In this document: positions 55,559 to 64,000 of the stretch, in pieces
How the letters are laid out: each line of letters opens with the position of its first letter
How positions within the stretch are numbered: position 1 is the first letter of the stretch
Origin: Cladorrhinum sp. PSN259
Taxonomy: Eukaryota; Ascomycota; Sordariomycetes; Sordariales; Podosporaceae
DNA: 64,000 bases
Reading direction: 5' to 3'
NCBI GenBank assembly: GCA_033725935.1
Contig: MU867084.1
Coordinates: 1-64,000 of the forward strand
Notes under the pieces: model-generated
What the model was told of the DNA's origin: nothing
Seen by the model: only the letters and a program-made list of their open reading frames with translations
Databases searched by the model: none
Position numbers and translations under genes: made by a program

Positions 55559-56956
55559 ATGGCAAGAGTCTATGCTGAGGTCAACCAGAACATGCCCAGG
55601 AGTTATTGGGATTATGACAGTGTCAACATTAGTACGCCCATCCATCCCGTGCCCTTTGTTGTGTTCAATTGTCACCGGTGCCGGCGGCACCTCATTCGAC
55701 CCGACTAACACTTCATCTCTCTCTCTCTCTCTCTCTAGGCTGGGGCGCTCTTGAAAACTACGAGGTTGTTCGAAAAATTGGTTGGTCTTTTTCCATCCCC
55801 CCTTCGCATGCGCATCGACGAGTCGCTGACCGCTTTCTTTTTCATTTCTCCAGGCCGTGGTAAATACTCGGAGGTGTTTGAGGGTATCAATGTCGTCAAC
55901 TACCAGAAATGCGTCGTCAAGGTGCTGAAGCCGGTCAAGAAGAAGAAGATAAAGCGCGAGATCAAGATCTTGCAAAATCTTGCCGGTGGCCCAAATATTG
56001 TTGCCCTTCTCGACGTTGTGCGCGATTCGCAGGTGCGCCTCTCAACTTCATTTTTTTTTCCCTCCTTCCTTGCTCTCCAGCAAACTGTGGCTAACATTTC
56101 TTTTCTCGGCAGAGCAAAACTCCATCGCTCATTTTCGAGTATGTCAACAACACGGATTTCAGGAGCCTCTACCCAAAGTTCAACGACATCGATGTTCGGT
56201 ACTACATCTACGAGTTGCTTAAGGCGCTCGACTACTGTCACAGCAAGGGCATTATGCACCGCGATGTGAAGCCTCATAACGTTATGATCGATCATGAGAA
56301 CAGGAAGGCATGGATTTTTCTCTCATTCTCTGGAAACGCACGCGGACGACAAACTGACTTTCTTGTCTCGCTTTTAGTTGCGCCTTATCGACTGGGGTCT
56401 TGCCGAGTTCTACCACCCGGGCACGGAGTACAACGTTCGCGTTGCTAGTCGATATTTCAAGGGGCCTGAGTTGCTTGTTGACTTCCAGGAGTACGATTAC
56501 AGCTTGGATATGTGGAGTCTGGGTGCCATGTTCGCCTCCATGATCTTCCGAAAGGAGCCTTTCTTCCATGGCCAGAGCAACGCCGATCAGTTGGTAAAGA
56601 TTGCTAAGGTCCTCGGTACCGACGACCTGTTCGACTACCTTGACAGATACGAGATAGAGCTCGATGCGCAGTACGATGACATTCTCGGCCGCTTCCAAAA
56701 GAAACCTTGGCACAGCTTCGTCAACTCGGAGAACCAGCGTTTCGTGAGTAACGAGGCTATTGACTTTCTGGACAAGCTTCTGCGATATGACCATGCGGTA
56801 TGTATTCTAAAAAGGATCTTGCCGATTTATAGATGCTGATTTTTCTCTGTCTAGGAACGCCTGACTGCGAAGGAGGCCATGGCACACCCATACTTTGCTC
56901 CCATTCGCGACGAAGTCACCCTGCAGCAATATCTGACTACAGGCTCTATTAATTAG
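55559..56956 (+). CDS. cka: Casein kinase 2 catalytic subunit alpha
   Basis: Six exons are inferred: 55559-55631, 55739-55780, 55854-56032, 56113-56307, 56378-56797 and 56855-56956, giving 336 residues (MARVYAEVNQNMPRSYWDYD...). Kinase features include the glycine loop GRGKYSEVFEG, the basic KPVKKKKIKREIKIL cluster typical of CK2, catalytic HRDVKPHN, the CK2-specific DWG in place of DFG (LIDWGLAEFYHPG), GPELLVDFQEYDYSLDMWSL and PYFAPIRDE near the end. CK2 phosphorylates acidic Ser/Thr sites in nucleus and cytosol; in Neurospora it acts on the clock protein FRQ. Intron 4 starts with GC rather than GT. Intron 1 ends in a long TC run. The first stop is TAG at 56954, and an open frame continues beyond it (separate entry). 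Confidence 0.95.
55717..55736 (+). repeat. (CT)n tract at the 3' end of CK2 intron 1
   Basis: About ten CT units lead directly into the TAG acceptor. The tract forms the polypyrimidine tract of the intron and is probably length-variable. Confidence 0.9.
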
Positions 56957-57292
56957 GAGGGTTTCCGCGTTATGGAGGATCAGCTGTTCGGTGACAAAAT
57001 TATCGAGTTAAATGAAGAAGATGCCGCCCTAGAACCAGACGTCCGCACCGATAGAGAGCTTGAATTCAGCGATTATTCAGAACGGGGGGGACGGCGCAAA
57101 AGCTTAACTGGCCCCAACGTTGAAGCATGGCTCGAAAGACTCTAGAAGGATGCTTCGGCTGCCAAGAAGGAAAGAAGTCGCCAGAAGAAGGAGGAGAGCC
57201 GCGCGGAACAGCAACGCGATAAAGACGCCGATTCCGCAGCAGTCATGAGTCAAATGAATCTAAGCAGGCGCCAGAATCACCAGAGTCGTTGA
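56957..57292 (+). other. In-frame extension of CK2 alpha beyond the TAG stop (recoding or erosion candidate)
   Basis: After the CK2 stop TAG (56954-56956) the same frame runs 62 codons to a second TAG at 57143-57145, then 48 more codons to TGA at 57290-57292. The first part begins EGFRVMEDQLFGDKIIELNE and is acidic; the second is Lys/Arg/Glu/Gln-rich (KDASAAKKERSRQKKEESR). The composition is protein-like, though third-position GC is nearer 50 percent than in typical coding sequence. Both interrupting codons are TAG. A-to-I editing of UAG to UGG during sexual development is known in Neurospora and Fusarium and could join the parts. Loss of a former extension is the alternative. Described here as a conditional extension, not as established coding sequence. 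Confidence 0.4.
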
Positions 57293-58254
57293 TGATTTCA
57301 CTTCACCCAGCAGCATCCATCCTCCCCCCTCCCCACTCCCCTCCTGCCCTCGCCTCCTCCCTGTTTGGTCATTACATTCGTAAACACAAACAATCTCGAC
57401 AACCAGCGTGTAACTTTTTCGGCTTTTTTTCTTTTCTTTGTCGATTGGAATCATTGAAACGCGTGTAGCTTTCTTCAGTTTTCTAGTTAGAAAGGTTATG
57501 AAGTAAGCGTATTCAAAGATTTTTATAATGCATTTTTACTCTCCATGTCATTGTTTTTACCGCCGAATTAAATGAAAAAAGCCTGGGTTGCTCTAAACTT
57601 GGTTGTTTTTAGTCATTTGTTTTGATTACCCCTATTCCTGTGTTTCTGTGCGTTGTGTGTGACTTCCACAAACGTTTCGTTCGTACTTGTTGACGTAGCC
57701 CATACTAATGACCTCTAAGTCCGTTATTTTGATTACTTGTGATAAATAATAGCGAGGGATCAACCTGTAGGAAAAGAAAAGAAAAACTTGGTAAATATGA
57801 TATCTCCCCTTGACCCGGCCGTACCCCTCACCCCTAGCTTCTGTTAAAGTTGAGTGATAAGCTGGACGGCAGTGAGTAACGAGCTGAAATAAGGTCTATG
57901 TGAAAGACCTTCTAAGTGGCATCTAAGTTACGATAGATAGGCATCTACCACGAAGGGAGCGAAGGAGGTCGGTACACCCTTTCTAATCCGGGGTACATCT
58001 GAAGCAGACGGGGACTTTTCTTGTTAACGTAAACCACATAAGCTACTTGATTCGCCGCTTCCATTCATCTCTCTGTGGGAGGTACCTCTCACCGCTCAGG
58101 TGCTTGCACCCATCGGGCATTCTAGTCAGGAACACAGGAGCTAGGCTCAGTGATTTCAGCTTGACCGGGAGACGGCAGTAAAAAGACGCATCAAGTCTTT
58201 TTCGAAAAGCTATATAGAGCTATTTCGCCCCGTTTAAACCGACGGTTCTCAGAT
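57293..58254. other. Intergenic region
   Basis: About 960 bases. The first part is 3' UTR-like and T-rich. No gene, repeat or RNA is recognised. Confidence 0.5.
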
Positions 58255-59090
58255 ATGCTCAGGACAATGATCGAGACGACTGACAATATGGACCCTACGG
58301 ACAAGAAGAAATCCATCATTCCAGGTACGCTCTGGGCAACCACGACACGGACGGCGACCCCGATGAGTTCTACAGACACGATGATAACCCCCATCACTTC
58401 GGGAAGCTGTTGGGAATCAATAACATCGTCAATCCCAATGGATTTAACACAGACGGTGACCTTCACATCTCTGGCAACCTCCTGTGGAGCAACATCATCC
58501 TCAACCCCACTGTCCCTTCCAGACATGATAACTCCCATTCCCGGAACTCTGTGGGGAACAACAATGTCAAATCCAACCTCCATGATCATGAGTCCCGAGG
58601 AGACTCGGCGGAAGGGGAAAGAACCAATCAGACCAACCAGCTGGAATCCGGCCGAGCCGTTGCCTTCCTCCCCTGATATCTACACCGGGACCGAGAACCT
58701 CACAGTCACGAGCATGATTCCCGAGACCATATTCTCGCAAAACCACACTTCCTTCGATCCGATTCTGCTGTGGAGTGACTGGAACCCTGAAGCTCCTGGG
58801 TCTTATGTACAGGGATGTTCGACGATAGAGAACGAGATCGATCCCCCTCCTTCAGAACTTGAAGTTGGTTTGTTGGGGGACGAGGCGTCCCAGACTTTGA
58901 CCCGCCATGGAGCTTCTCCCCAAGCTTCTTCTACTGGGAAGCGAAAGAGATGCTGCTCGACTGCCGGTTCTAATGCTTCCAAGGTATGTTATTAGACTGT
59001 TGAGTGGCCCGATGTACGTTGTCTGAAGCTCATCATGAGAAGCAACAGAAGAAATCAAGGAGAGCCCGGATCACTGCCTCCACTCGTTGA
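58255..59090 (+). CDS. Unidentified Thr/Ser/Pro-rich protein with internal repeats
   Basis: Two exons are inferred, 58255-58983 and 59049-59090, giving 256 residues. The intron is GTATGT...CAACAG, and joining restores a basic tail (KKSRRARITASTR) after TGKRKRCCSTAGSNASK, like a bipartite nuclear signal. The N-terminal half contains diverged repeats with the phrases IIPGTLWATT, MITPITSGSCWES and MITPIPGTLWGTT. The rest is acidic with scattered Trp. I recognise no family; it may be lineage-specific. An antisense frame of 132 codons overlaps the repeats at 58191-58589, so the strand is not beyond doubt. Confidence 0.45.
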
Positions 59091-60085
59091 TGGGTCGATG
59101 TGCATAGTGGAGTATGTGTCTGACTGCCGGAGGCAGATCAGGGGTAGGAGGCGTCAAGGTGTATGGTAGCATTTATGAGAATTCGATACCACTTTCACAA
59201 TGCCCTCTTTGACCCGATACTACCTACTTGACCTCCAATCCGGAGATAGCAAGACTGATAATCCCCTCAAGATGTTGCCAGTATTGGACTGAGGTGATTG
59301 ATTTGTGTCGATTTCTGGCATCACTACTCACAATACACGAAACAGTTGCTTCCCTTCAGAGACCTCATGATGCTCGCTCGGTCCGAATCCATCATCAGCA
59401 ACCTCCCCTGTCACTCTTTGGACTTCACACTCCTGCTCGGAGATACCATCCAGTTACTCTTCCGAGCTGAAAGAAGCTTTCGGTCCCGACAGACAGACAT
59501 CTCCATGGGGGAAACCAATGAGTGGATATGATTCCGTTCGATTGGAGTACCCTTTTCCCTGCACTTTCTTGCATATAAGCCTTTTCAATGTCACCCTCAA
59601 GCTTTTTTCTGTCCCGCCACACAGAGCTAAACCCCTCCTCCACATGGCAACGGCCCGGGATGATCGCAACGGCCTTAAGACAGAGGTTCAGGACGCCAGG
59701 GATGTGCTCTCCAAGCAAACAGTCAACACTTCACACACCGAGCTTACGACCTGTCATGGTCATATCTGGAAGTGGCCTGATGTTGTCGAGTGTGAAGCTG
59801 AGACTGAAATCTTGGCCGATCAGATCCAGAGGGTTCGGATCGATCATTGGAGGAAGCATTGTTGAGCAGGTAACACGCCTCTCAAAAGTGACATTGGAGA
59901 TGTTTTTTGTGTGTTGAGAACTCGACAACTCCGTGGAGGACTCTCCTCACCTTCTTCGAACGTCTATATCTAGCTCACACCTCCCATCGGCTCATGGCCA
60001 TCAACAAAAAACCAGCTCATCAGCTCACCACTCATCTACATCATCAAATTTCTCCGCCAGTCTCTCAAAGAAACGTAACAAAAAA
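59091..60085. other. Intergenic region with one small candidate frame
   Basis: About 1 kb. A short frame at 59644-59865 is listed separately. Otherwise nothing is recognised. Confidence 0.45.
59644..59865 (+). CDS. Possible small protein, unidentified
   Basis: A 73-residue frame begins MATARDDRNGLKTEVQDARD and ends in DQIQRVRIDHWRKHC. It is hydrophilic and could be helical. The frame is open upstream to 59518 without a better start. There is no family resemblance or splice support; it may be spurious or an exon of a larger gene. It is listed because it lies among other orphan genes. Confidence 0.2.
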   Translation: MATARDDRNGLKTEVQDARDVLSKQTVNTSHTELTTCHGHIWKWPDVVECEAETEILADQIQRVRIDHWRKHC

Positions 60086-61098
60086 ATGTCCACTTATTCA
60101 GTCTTCCCAAACAACCCAAATACCAATACCCCCAACCAAGTCGGCATCCGTCTCAGACTCCGCATCCGTACCCAACATCTCATCGTACGCCTTTTCTCTT
60201 TTCTTGCTCCCTTCCTCCTCTATATATATACTTAATTTGATAAAAATACCAGAACTTAACCCTCAACCTCTCCGGAATCGAATACCAGCACCACCTAACC
60301 CTCACCCGCCTCGTCCACCACCACTGCAGCCGACCGCTCGGTCAGGTATTAGCCACCACCACCACCACCATCACCACCACCACTAGCGACCTCGTCAACA
60401 CAGTGACGAGCACCCCCAACGTTAACCTTTTCGGCGCTTGTCCCATCCTCAACACGAATTACCTCATCAACAACAACAACATCAACAACATCAACAACAA
60501 CACAATCCTTAATCCCATCAACATGTTTAACGAAACGCTCGTCATGCCGAGTGGCGGCATCCCCATCCCCGTCCCCATTCACGAAAGCCACCACGAGATA
60601 TACTCCAACGACATCTGTCTCCCCCTCTACGAATCCCTCTTAGATATTCTAGACGAGCTGAGTCAAGAGCAGATGGAGGATATACTCGGGGAGGTCGACA
60701 TGTTTATTGAAGCGCTGGAGAGGCAAGTGCACAGACTGGGCAAGGAAGTGATTGGGATGGTTGAGGTTTTGGAGGATCGGCTCAGACTGCCGGTGGCTGC
60801 TGCTCCTGCTCCTGCCGGCGGGGGTGCCAGTGCGATGATGATGACGATGAGGAGAAGTATTCTTCATGATCGTGAGAATCATGAGGGGGAGATGATGTGG
60901 CTTACAGGGGAGAGATTAGAAGGAATCACAGAGGAGGAAGAAGAGGGTGTGGAGAGTGATGACTTTGAGGAAACGGCGTGGGATACGATCGAGGGTGTTG
61001 AGGAGGAAGACGACGAGAAGCAGTGGGTGAAGATGGAGGATGGCAGTTGGGTCAAGGTCATGAAGGAGGAGGAGGAGGAGGAGGAGGACCAGGAGTAG
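60086..61098 (+). CDS. Unidentified protein with Thr/Asn homopolymers and acidic helical C-terminus
   Basis: Two exons are inferred, 60086-60184 and 60253-61098, giving 314 residues starting MSTYSVFPNNPNTNTPN. The junction joins RTQHLI to NLTLNLSGIEYQHHLTLT in phase 0. The second exon encodes a CAC/ACC-repeat poly-Thr run, an Asn-rich run (NNNNINNINNNT), then a helical part around LYESLLDILDELSQEQMEDI and FIEALERQVHRLGKEVIGMV, and a very acidic tail rich in Glu/Asp. No family is recognised. It probably belongs to a lineage-specific group; a coiled-coil partner-binding role is only a guess. Confidence 0.55.
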
Positions 61099-62673
61099 AT
61101 GTAAGTGGGGTTGTGTGGAAACATTGGATGGAAGGAGACTGGGTTGGTGGCTTCATGCTTTTTTTTGGTGTTTGTGACTTTTTGGGGGGAAAGGGGAATG
61201 CAAGGGGAGTTGAGTCTGGAAATTCCGCTCGTTTATGGGTATAACTTGATAGAGTTTATTTTTGTGTGTTTGATTGATATTGGTGTATATTTCATTTTAT
61301 ACTTGCTAATGATCCACACTCTTTTGTTGATTTCTGAGAATGATCCAAGTGCTGTCTGTGATGTTGTAGAATTCAAGTTTTCTTGTCTCTTGACCCGGTT
61401 TCAGGTTTACTTTGAAGTACATTTAGGGAAAAGAAAATCAATTGTTATCGTCTTGCATCACTCCCGTTGAATGAAAAAAAGAAGTACATACCGGTCAAGA
61501 AAAAATGTAAAAAATGTAAAGTGAATTTAAGAAAAAGGAGTAAAAAAGGACGTAAAGAGGTCAAGAGCTATCTATTATACAGGTAGTTGCTCCAAATACT
61601 CTCGATCAGAAACCCAGAAAAGTCCCTTTCGGAAGAACAGAAGGGGGGAAGTGGCAGGAGTGGTTGGGAGTGGTAGGAATGGTGTGTGAGTGGCGTTTAG
61701 TTTTGGGGAAAGCATGAAGGAGAAGAGAAGAAGACCATTACATCATTGTACTGTACTAGCGCCATTTGGAATTGAAACCAAATACAGTTACATCTCCCCA
61801 GTGCGGACCAGAAGGGGAAGCTTGGGGGAGCTTGGGGGAGCTTGGGGGAAGCTTGAAGGGAAGCTTGAAGGGAAGCTTGAAGGGAAGCTTGAATGGAAGC
61901 TTAGGGGAGCTTGGGGGAGCTTGGGGGAAGTCTGAAGGGAAGCTTGAAGGGAAGCTTTGCCAGGCACCAGAGAACAACGTGGGGAACATTCTTACTAAGA
62001 AGTACCGTTTCAAGCTTTCTTAGTTGTTGTCGGCTTTCTTAGTGTCGGCCGTAAAGAGGGAAAGCATGGACAGGTACAGTATTAAGTTATTACCATTGGG
62101 AGGGACCCATGGGGAGCCATGGATGGATGGATGAATGGACGCGAGCAAAAGGAACGACAGCTAAGAGGGATGATGATATAATGAAACTGTGTTGTTGATT
62201 ATTATAACTGTATAATTACTTGGGATCTCACAGTATAATGTGTTGATATGAAATATGCTGGGTATGCTGGATATATTGTGAGCATTTTATTCGGGATAAA
62301 CATGTTAGGACTGCTGTGAAGCTGCTCCTTCCTCATGACGTTGGAGAAACAGTCGAGATTCTCATCGGCAGTTTATGTTTCCGTCCAGAACCAGAACCAG
62401 AACCACAAACTCACATACTCGTAGCTTCCACTTTACCTCTGAGAAAATCCTGGTTCTGGCTGGCAAGTGGAGGCCACCGATACTTTATTAAGTCTCAAGA
62501 ATGGACCATGGCTTACTTGTCAGCAGTTTATACCCGGTGGGTAGCGGTAAGCAGCTTCAAAGTACCAACGTCGAGAGCATACCTAACCCAGGTACACATT
62601 CACATCCACCATAACTTAAATATACACCCTCCAATCGTTCCTTAATTCATGTATTCACTCTCTACTCAAAAGA
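61099..62673. other. Intergenic region with minisatellite
   Basis: About 1.6 kb. It contains the AAGCTT-rich minisatellite listed separately and AT-rich flanks. A frame at 62316-62645 has a short PEPEPEP repeat but no other support. Confidence 0.5.
61814..61957 (+). repeat. Minisatellite of alternating 10- and 12-base AGCTT units
   Basis: About 13 units are built from two types, CTTGGGGGAG (10 bases) and CTTGAAGGGAAG (12 bases), in blocks of one type then the other and then the first again. One unit carries AAGTCT in place of AAGCTT. The blocks suggest slippage plus unit conversion. Neither strand is likely to be coding. Confidence 0.92.
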
Positions 62674-63354
62674 ATGACAAACCACCTCCGCCGCTCGATC
62701 CTCGCCACCAACAACATTCGCCGCCTCTACGCGCTGTCCCAACACCTCCAACACGCCGAAAATGAATATAAATTCTACCTTCAGCACACATCAATCCTGC
62801 TCCGCGAGAAAGCATCCACCCTCGACATCCCCTCGATCGAAGCAGACCCAGACCTGAACTCGGACAGAAAAGTAGACAGCTTCGAAGTCTCTCAGCTTCC
62901 TTTGAGGAAGGGACGCCCCAGAAAACCAAACTCAAAACCAAACCTAAAACCAGACCCAAAACCAGAGAGGCAAAGGATAAGGAACCCGAAAAGGAGAGCA
63001 GCCGCCCAAGAGATCCGCCTCACCGAAGCGTGGCTCTATGACAACGAGTCCCGCGTGCTCGCGCTGTGGCCCACCTCTGAACAGGTCCTTCGCCGTTTAT
63101 ACTTCTGGAGGCTCCGAGCACTTAAGGAGGGCGGCGGCAATCTGTACAACTATGGACGGAAGGGAAGCATCGAGGTGCTCAGGCGGATGGCGGTGCGTCT
63201 CGACCGACTGTGCTGGGAGGTCCAGTGGAAGATTGACGAGCTCGAAGCCGAGACGGAGATGCTGGTTGATTTGTGCCTGATTCTAGGAGACCCGAATTGG
63301 GATCCGGGGAAGTGCGTGCTGAGCAGGACGCTGAGGGGTTATGAGGGTACCTGA
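62674..63354 (+). CDS. Unidentified helical protein with Lys/Pro-rich linker
   Basis: A single open frame of 226 residues starting MTNHLRRSILATNNIRRLYA. An N-terminal helical region (1-60) is followed by a Lys/Pro/Asn-rich linker with KPNLKPDPKPE repeats and a basic patch (about 95-112). The C-terminal helical part reads WLYDNESRVLALWPTSEQVL and LDRLCWEVQWKIDELEAETE. Codon choice and length suggest a true gene. No family is recognised. It lies in the same orphan-rich stretch as the genes at 58255 and 60086. Confidence 0.5.
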   Translation: MTNHLRRSILATNNIRRLYALSQHLQHAENEYKFYLQHTSILLREKASTLDIPSIEADPDLNSDRKVDSFEVSQLPLRKGRPRKPNSKPNLKPDPKPERQRIRNPKRRAAAQEIRLTEAWLYDNESRVLALWPTSEQVLRRLYFWRLRALKEGGGNLYNYGRKGSIEVLRRMAVRLDRLCWEVQWKIDELEAETEMLVDLCLILGDPNWDPGKCVLSRTLRGYEGT

Positions 63355-63844
63355 CTGACTGATGGGTGATGTTTTTTTCTTCTAATTTTTAATTTTTAAC
63401 TTTTAACTTTTACTTTTATTATGTTTATCACGATATTCTGGGATAGAGAGTTGGTTAGGGACAGCCAGTGTGGTGTCAAATTGCAAGCATGGAGTCTGGT
63501 GTTTTCGGGAAAAGATACAAACCCTGTGAAGAAAGTGAGAAAGTGTACCTACTGGAGGGAGGAAATAATCATGCGGTTGGAAAACAATACCTCAACCTTG
63601 AGTGGACGAAGAATCAGAAGCGTTGCTTCATGAGAGTGCGGAAACGGGTGTTATGTACCAATAGCGGAATCTGGAATAGGGGTCAGGGGTCAAAGCAAAC
63701 AAGACGACTGTACATGTACACACACAGCAAGCAATTACCAGCGCAAAAACAGATAGTGCCTGTTCATCATTTTTATACACCTTGATATCAATACAACACA
63801 AGCCACCTCCACCATGCATTTATACAAGTACATTTTTCATCTTT
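63355..63844. other. Convergent intergenic region
   Basis: About 490 bases, T-rich near 63370-63420. No gene or motif is seen. Confidence 0.5.
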
Positions 63845-64000
63845 TTATCTGCCAAGAGCCTCACCTGCCTCGACCTCCTTGGTGAGCGCAATCTCGGTCT
63901 CCCAGTCTTCAAGCGTCGTAGACTTTACAGTACCCAAGAGACGCCATTCACTTGCCTCCCAGCTAAGAGGGTTGATAATCTGCGCAATAGCGACATTCTC
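63845..64000 (-). CDS. 3' end of a gene cut by the right edge, unidentified
   Basis: On the minus strand a frame is open from the right edge to TAA at 63845-63847: 51 residues beginning ENVAIAQIINPLSWEASEWR and ending in EVEAGEALGR. The regular codon bias (many AAG, GAG, CTC, ACC) supports a real C-terminal exon. The fragment is too short for me to name a family. The rest lies right of the window. Confidence 0.6.
   Translation of the reverse strand, partial: ENVAIAQIINPLSWEASEWRLLGTVKSTTLEDWETEIALTKEVEAGEALGR

Noticed and set aside
62316..62645. A 109-codon frame with a PEPEPEP stretch
   Set aside because: The only feature is a short CCAGAA repeat, and the frame has no other coding sign.

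Overview
The window is eukaryotic, from a filamentous ascomycete and most likely a sordariomycete (Sordariales-like). Evidence: short 50-120 nt GT-AG introns with CTAAC/CTAAT-type branch points, a trifunctional histidine gene of the his-3 kind, a HET-C heterokaryon-incompatibility homologue, a secreted GH45 endoglucanase, a fungal single-chain urease and a fragment of a LINE-type retrotransposon. The species cannot be fixed from the sequence alone.

Layout. 1-0.3 kb: C-terminal part of a LINE reverse-transcriptase ORF on the minus strand, running off the left edge. 1.8-4.4 kb: an ER-type Hsp70 (BiP-like, RDEL end). 4.5-12 kb: his-3, TAF9 and the lipin/Pah1 phosphatidate phosphatase. 15-26.5 kb: a membrane-anchored FN3/coiled-coil protein, a Cmc1-type twin CX9C protein, a GH47 alpha-mannosidase, UTP11 and an unidentified disordered protein with a hydrophobic tail. 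26.5-30.9 kb: a 4.4 kb stretch without a convincing gene. 30.9-40.8 kb: a small membrane protein, D-amino-acid oxidase, a Maf-type nucleotide pyrophosphatase, mitochondrial threonyl-tRNA synthetase, a coiled-coil membrane protein and urease. 42.9-54.1 kb: an HMG-box protein, HET-C, GH45 endoglucanase and a DNAJC11-like mitochondrial protein. 54.4-55.1 kb: a degenerate inverted-repeat element with a tRNA-like core. 55.6-57 kb: casein kinase 2 alpha. 57.3-63.4 kb: an accessory-looking island of unrecognised small genes, repeats and a minisatellite. 63.8 kb-edge: the 3' end of a further minus-strand gene.

Most genes are single-copy housekeeping functions without operon-like logic. Loose themes are nitrogen and amino-acid use (his-3 with a TGACTC site, urease with GATA sites, D-amino-acid oxidase), secretory-pathway quality control (Hsp70, GH47 mannosidase) and mitochondrial biogenesis (Cmc1, ThrRS, DNAJC11-like).

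The most unusual observation is downstream of the CK2-alpha stop codon. The reading frame continues for about 110 further codons to a TGA and is interrupted only by two TAG codons, the second of them about 63 codons on. Tandem or successive in-frame UAG codons are what sordariomycetes recode to tryptophan by A-to-I mRNA editing during sexual development, so a stage-specific C-terminal extension is a testable idea. An eroded longer gene is the main alternative. The same gene also appears to have a GC-AG intron.

Exon boundaries were placed by eye from splice signals, reading-frame phase and family knowledge. No alignment or search was run.
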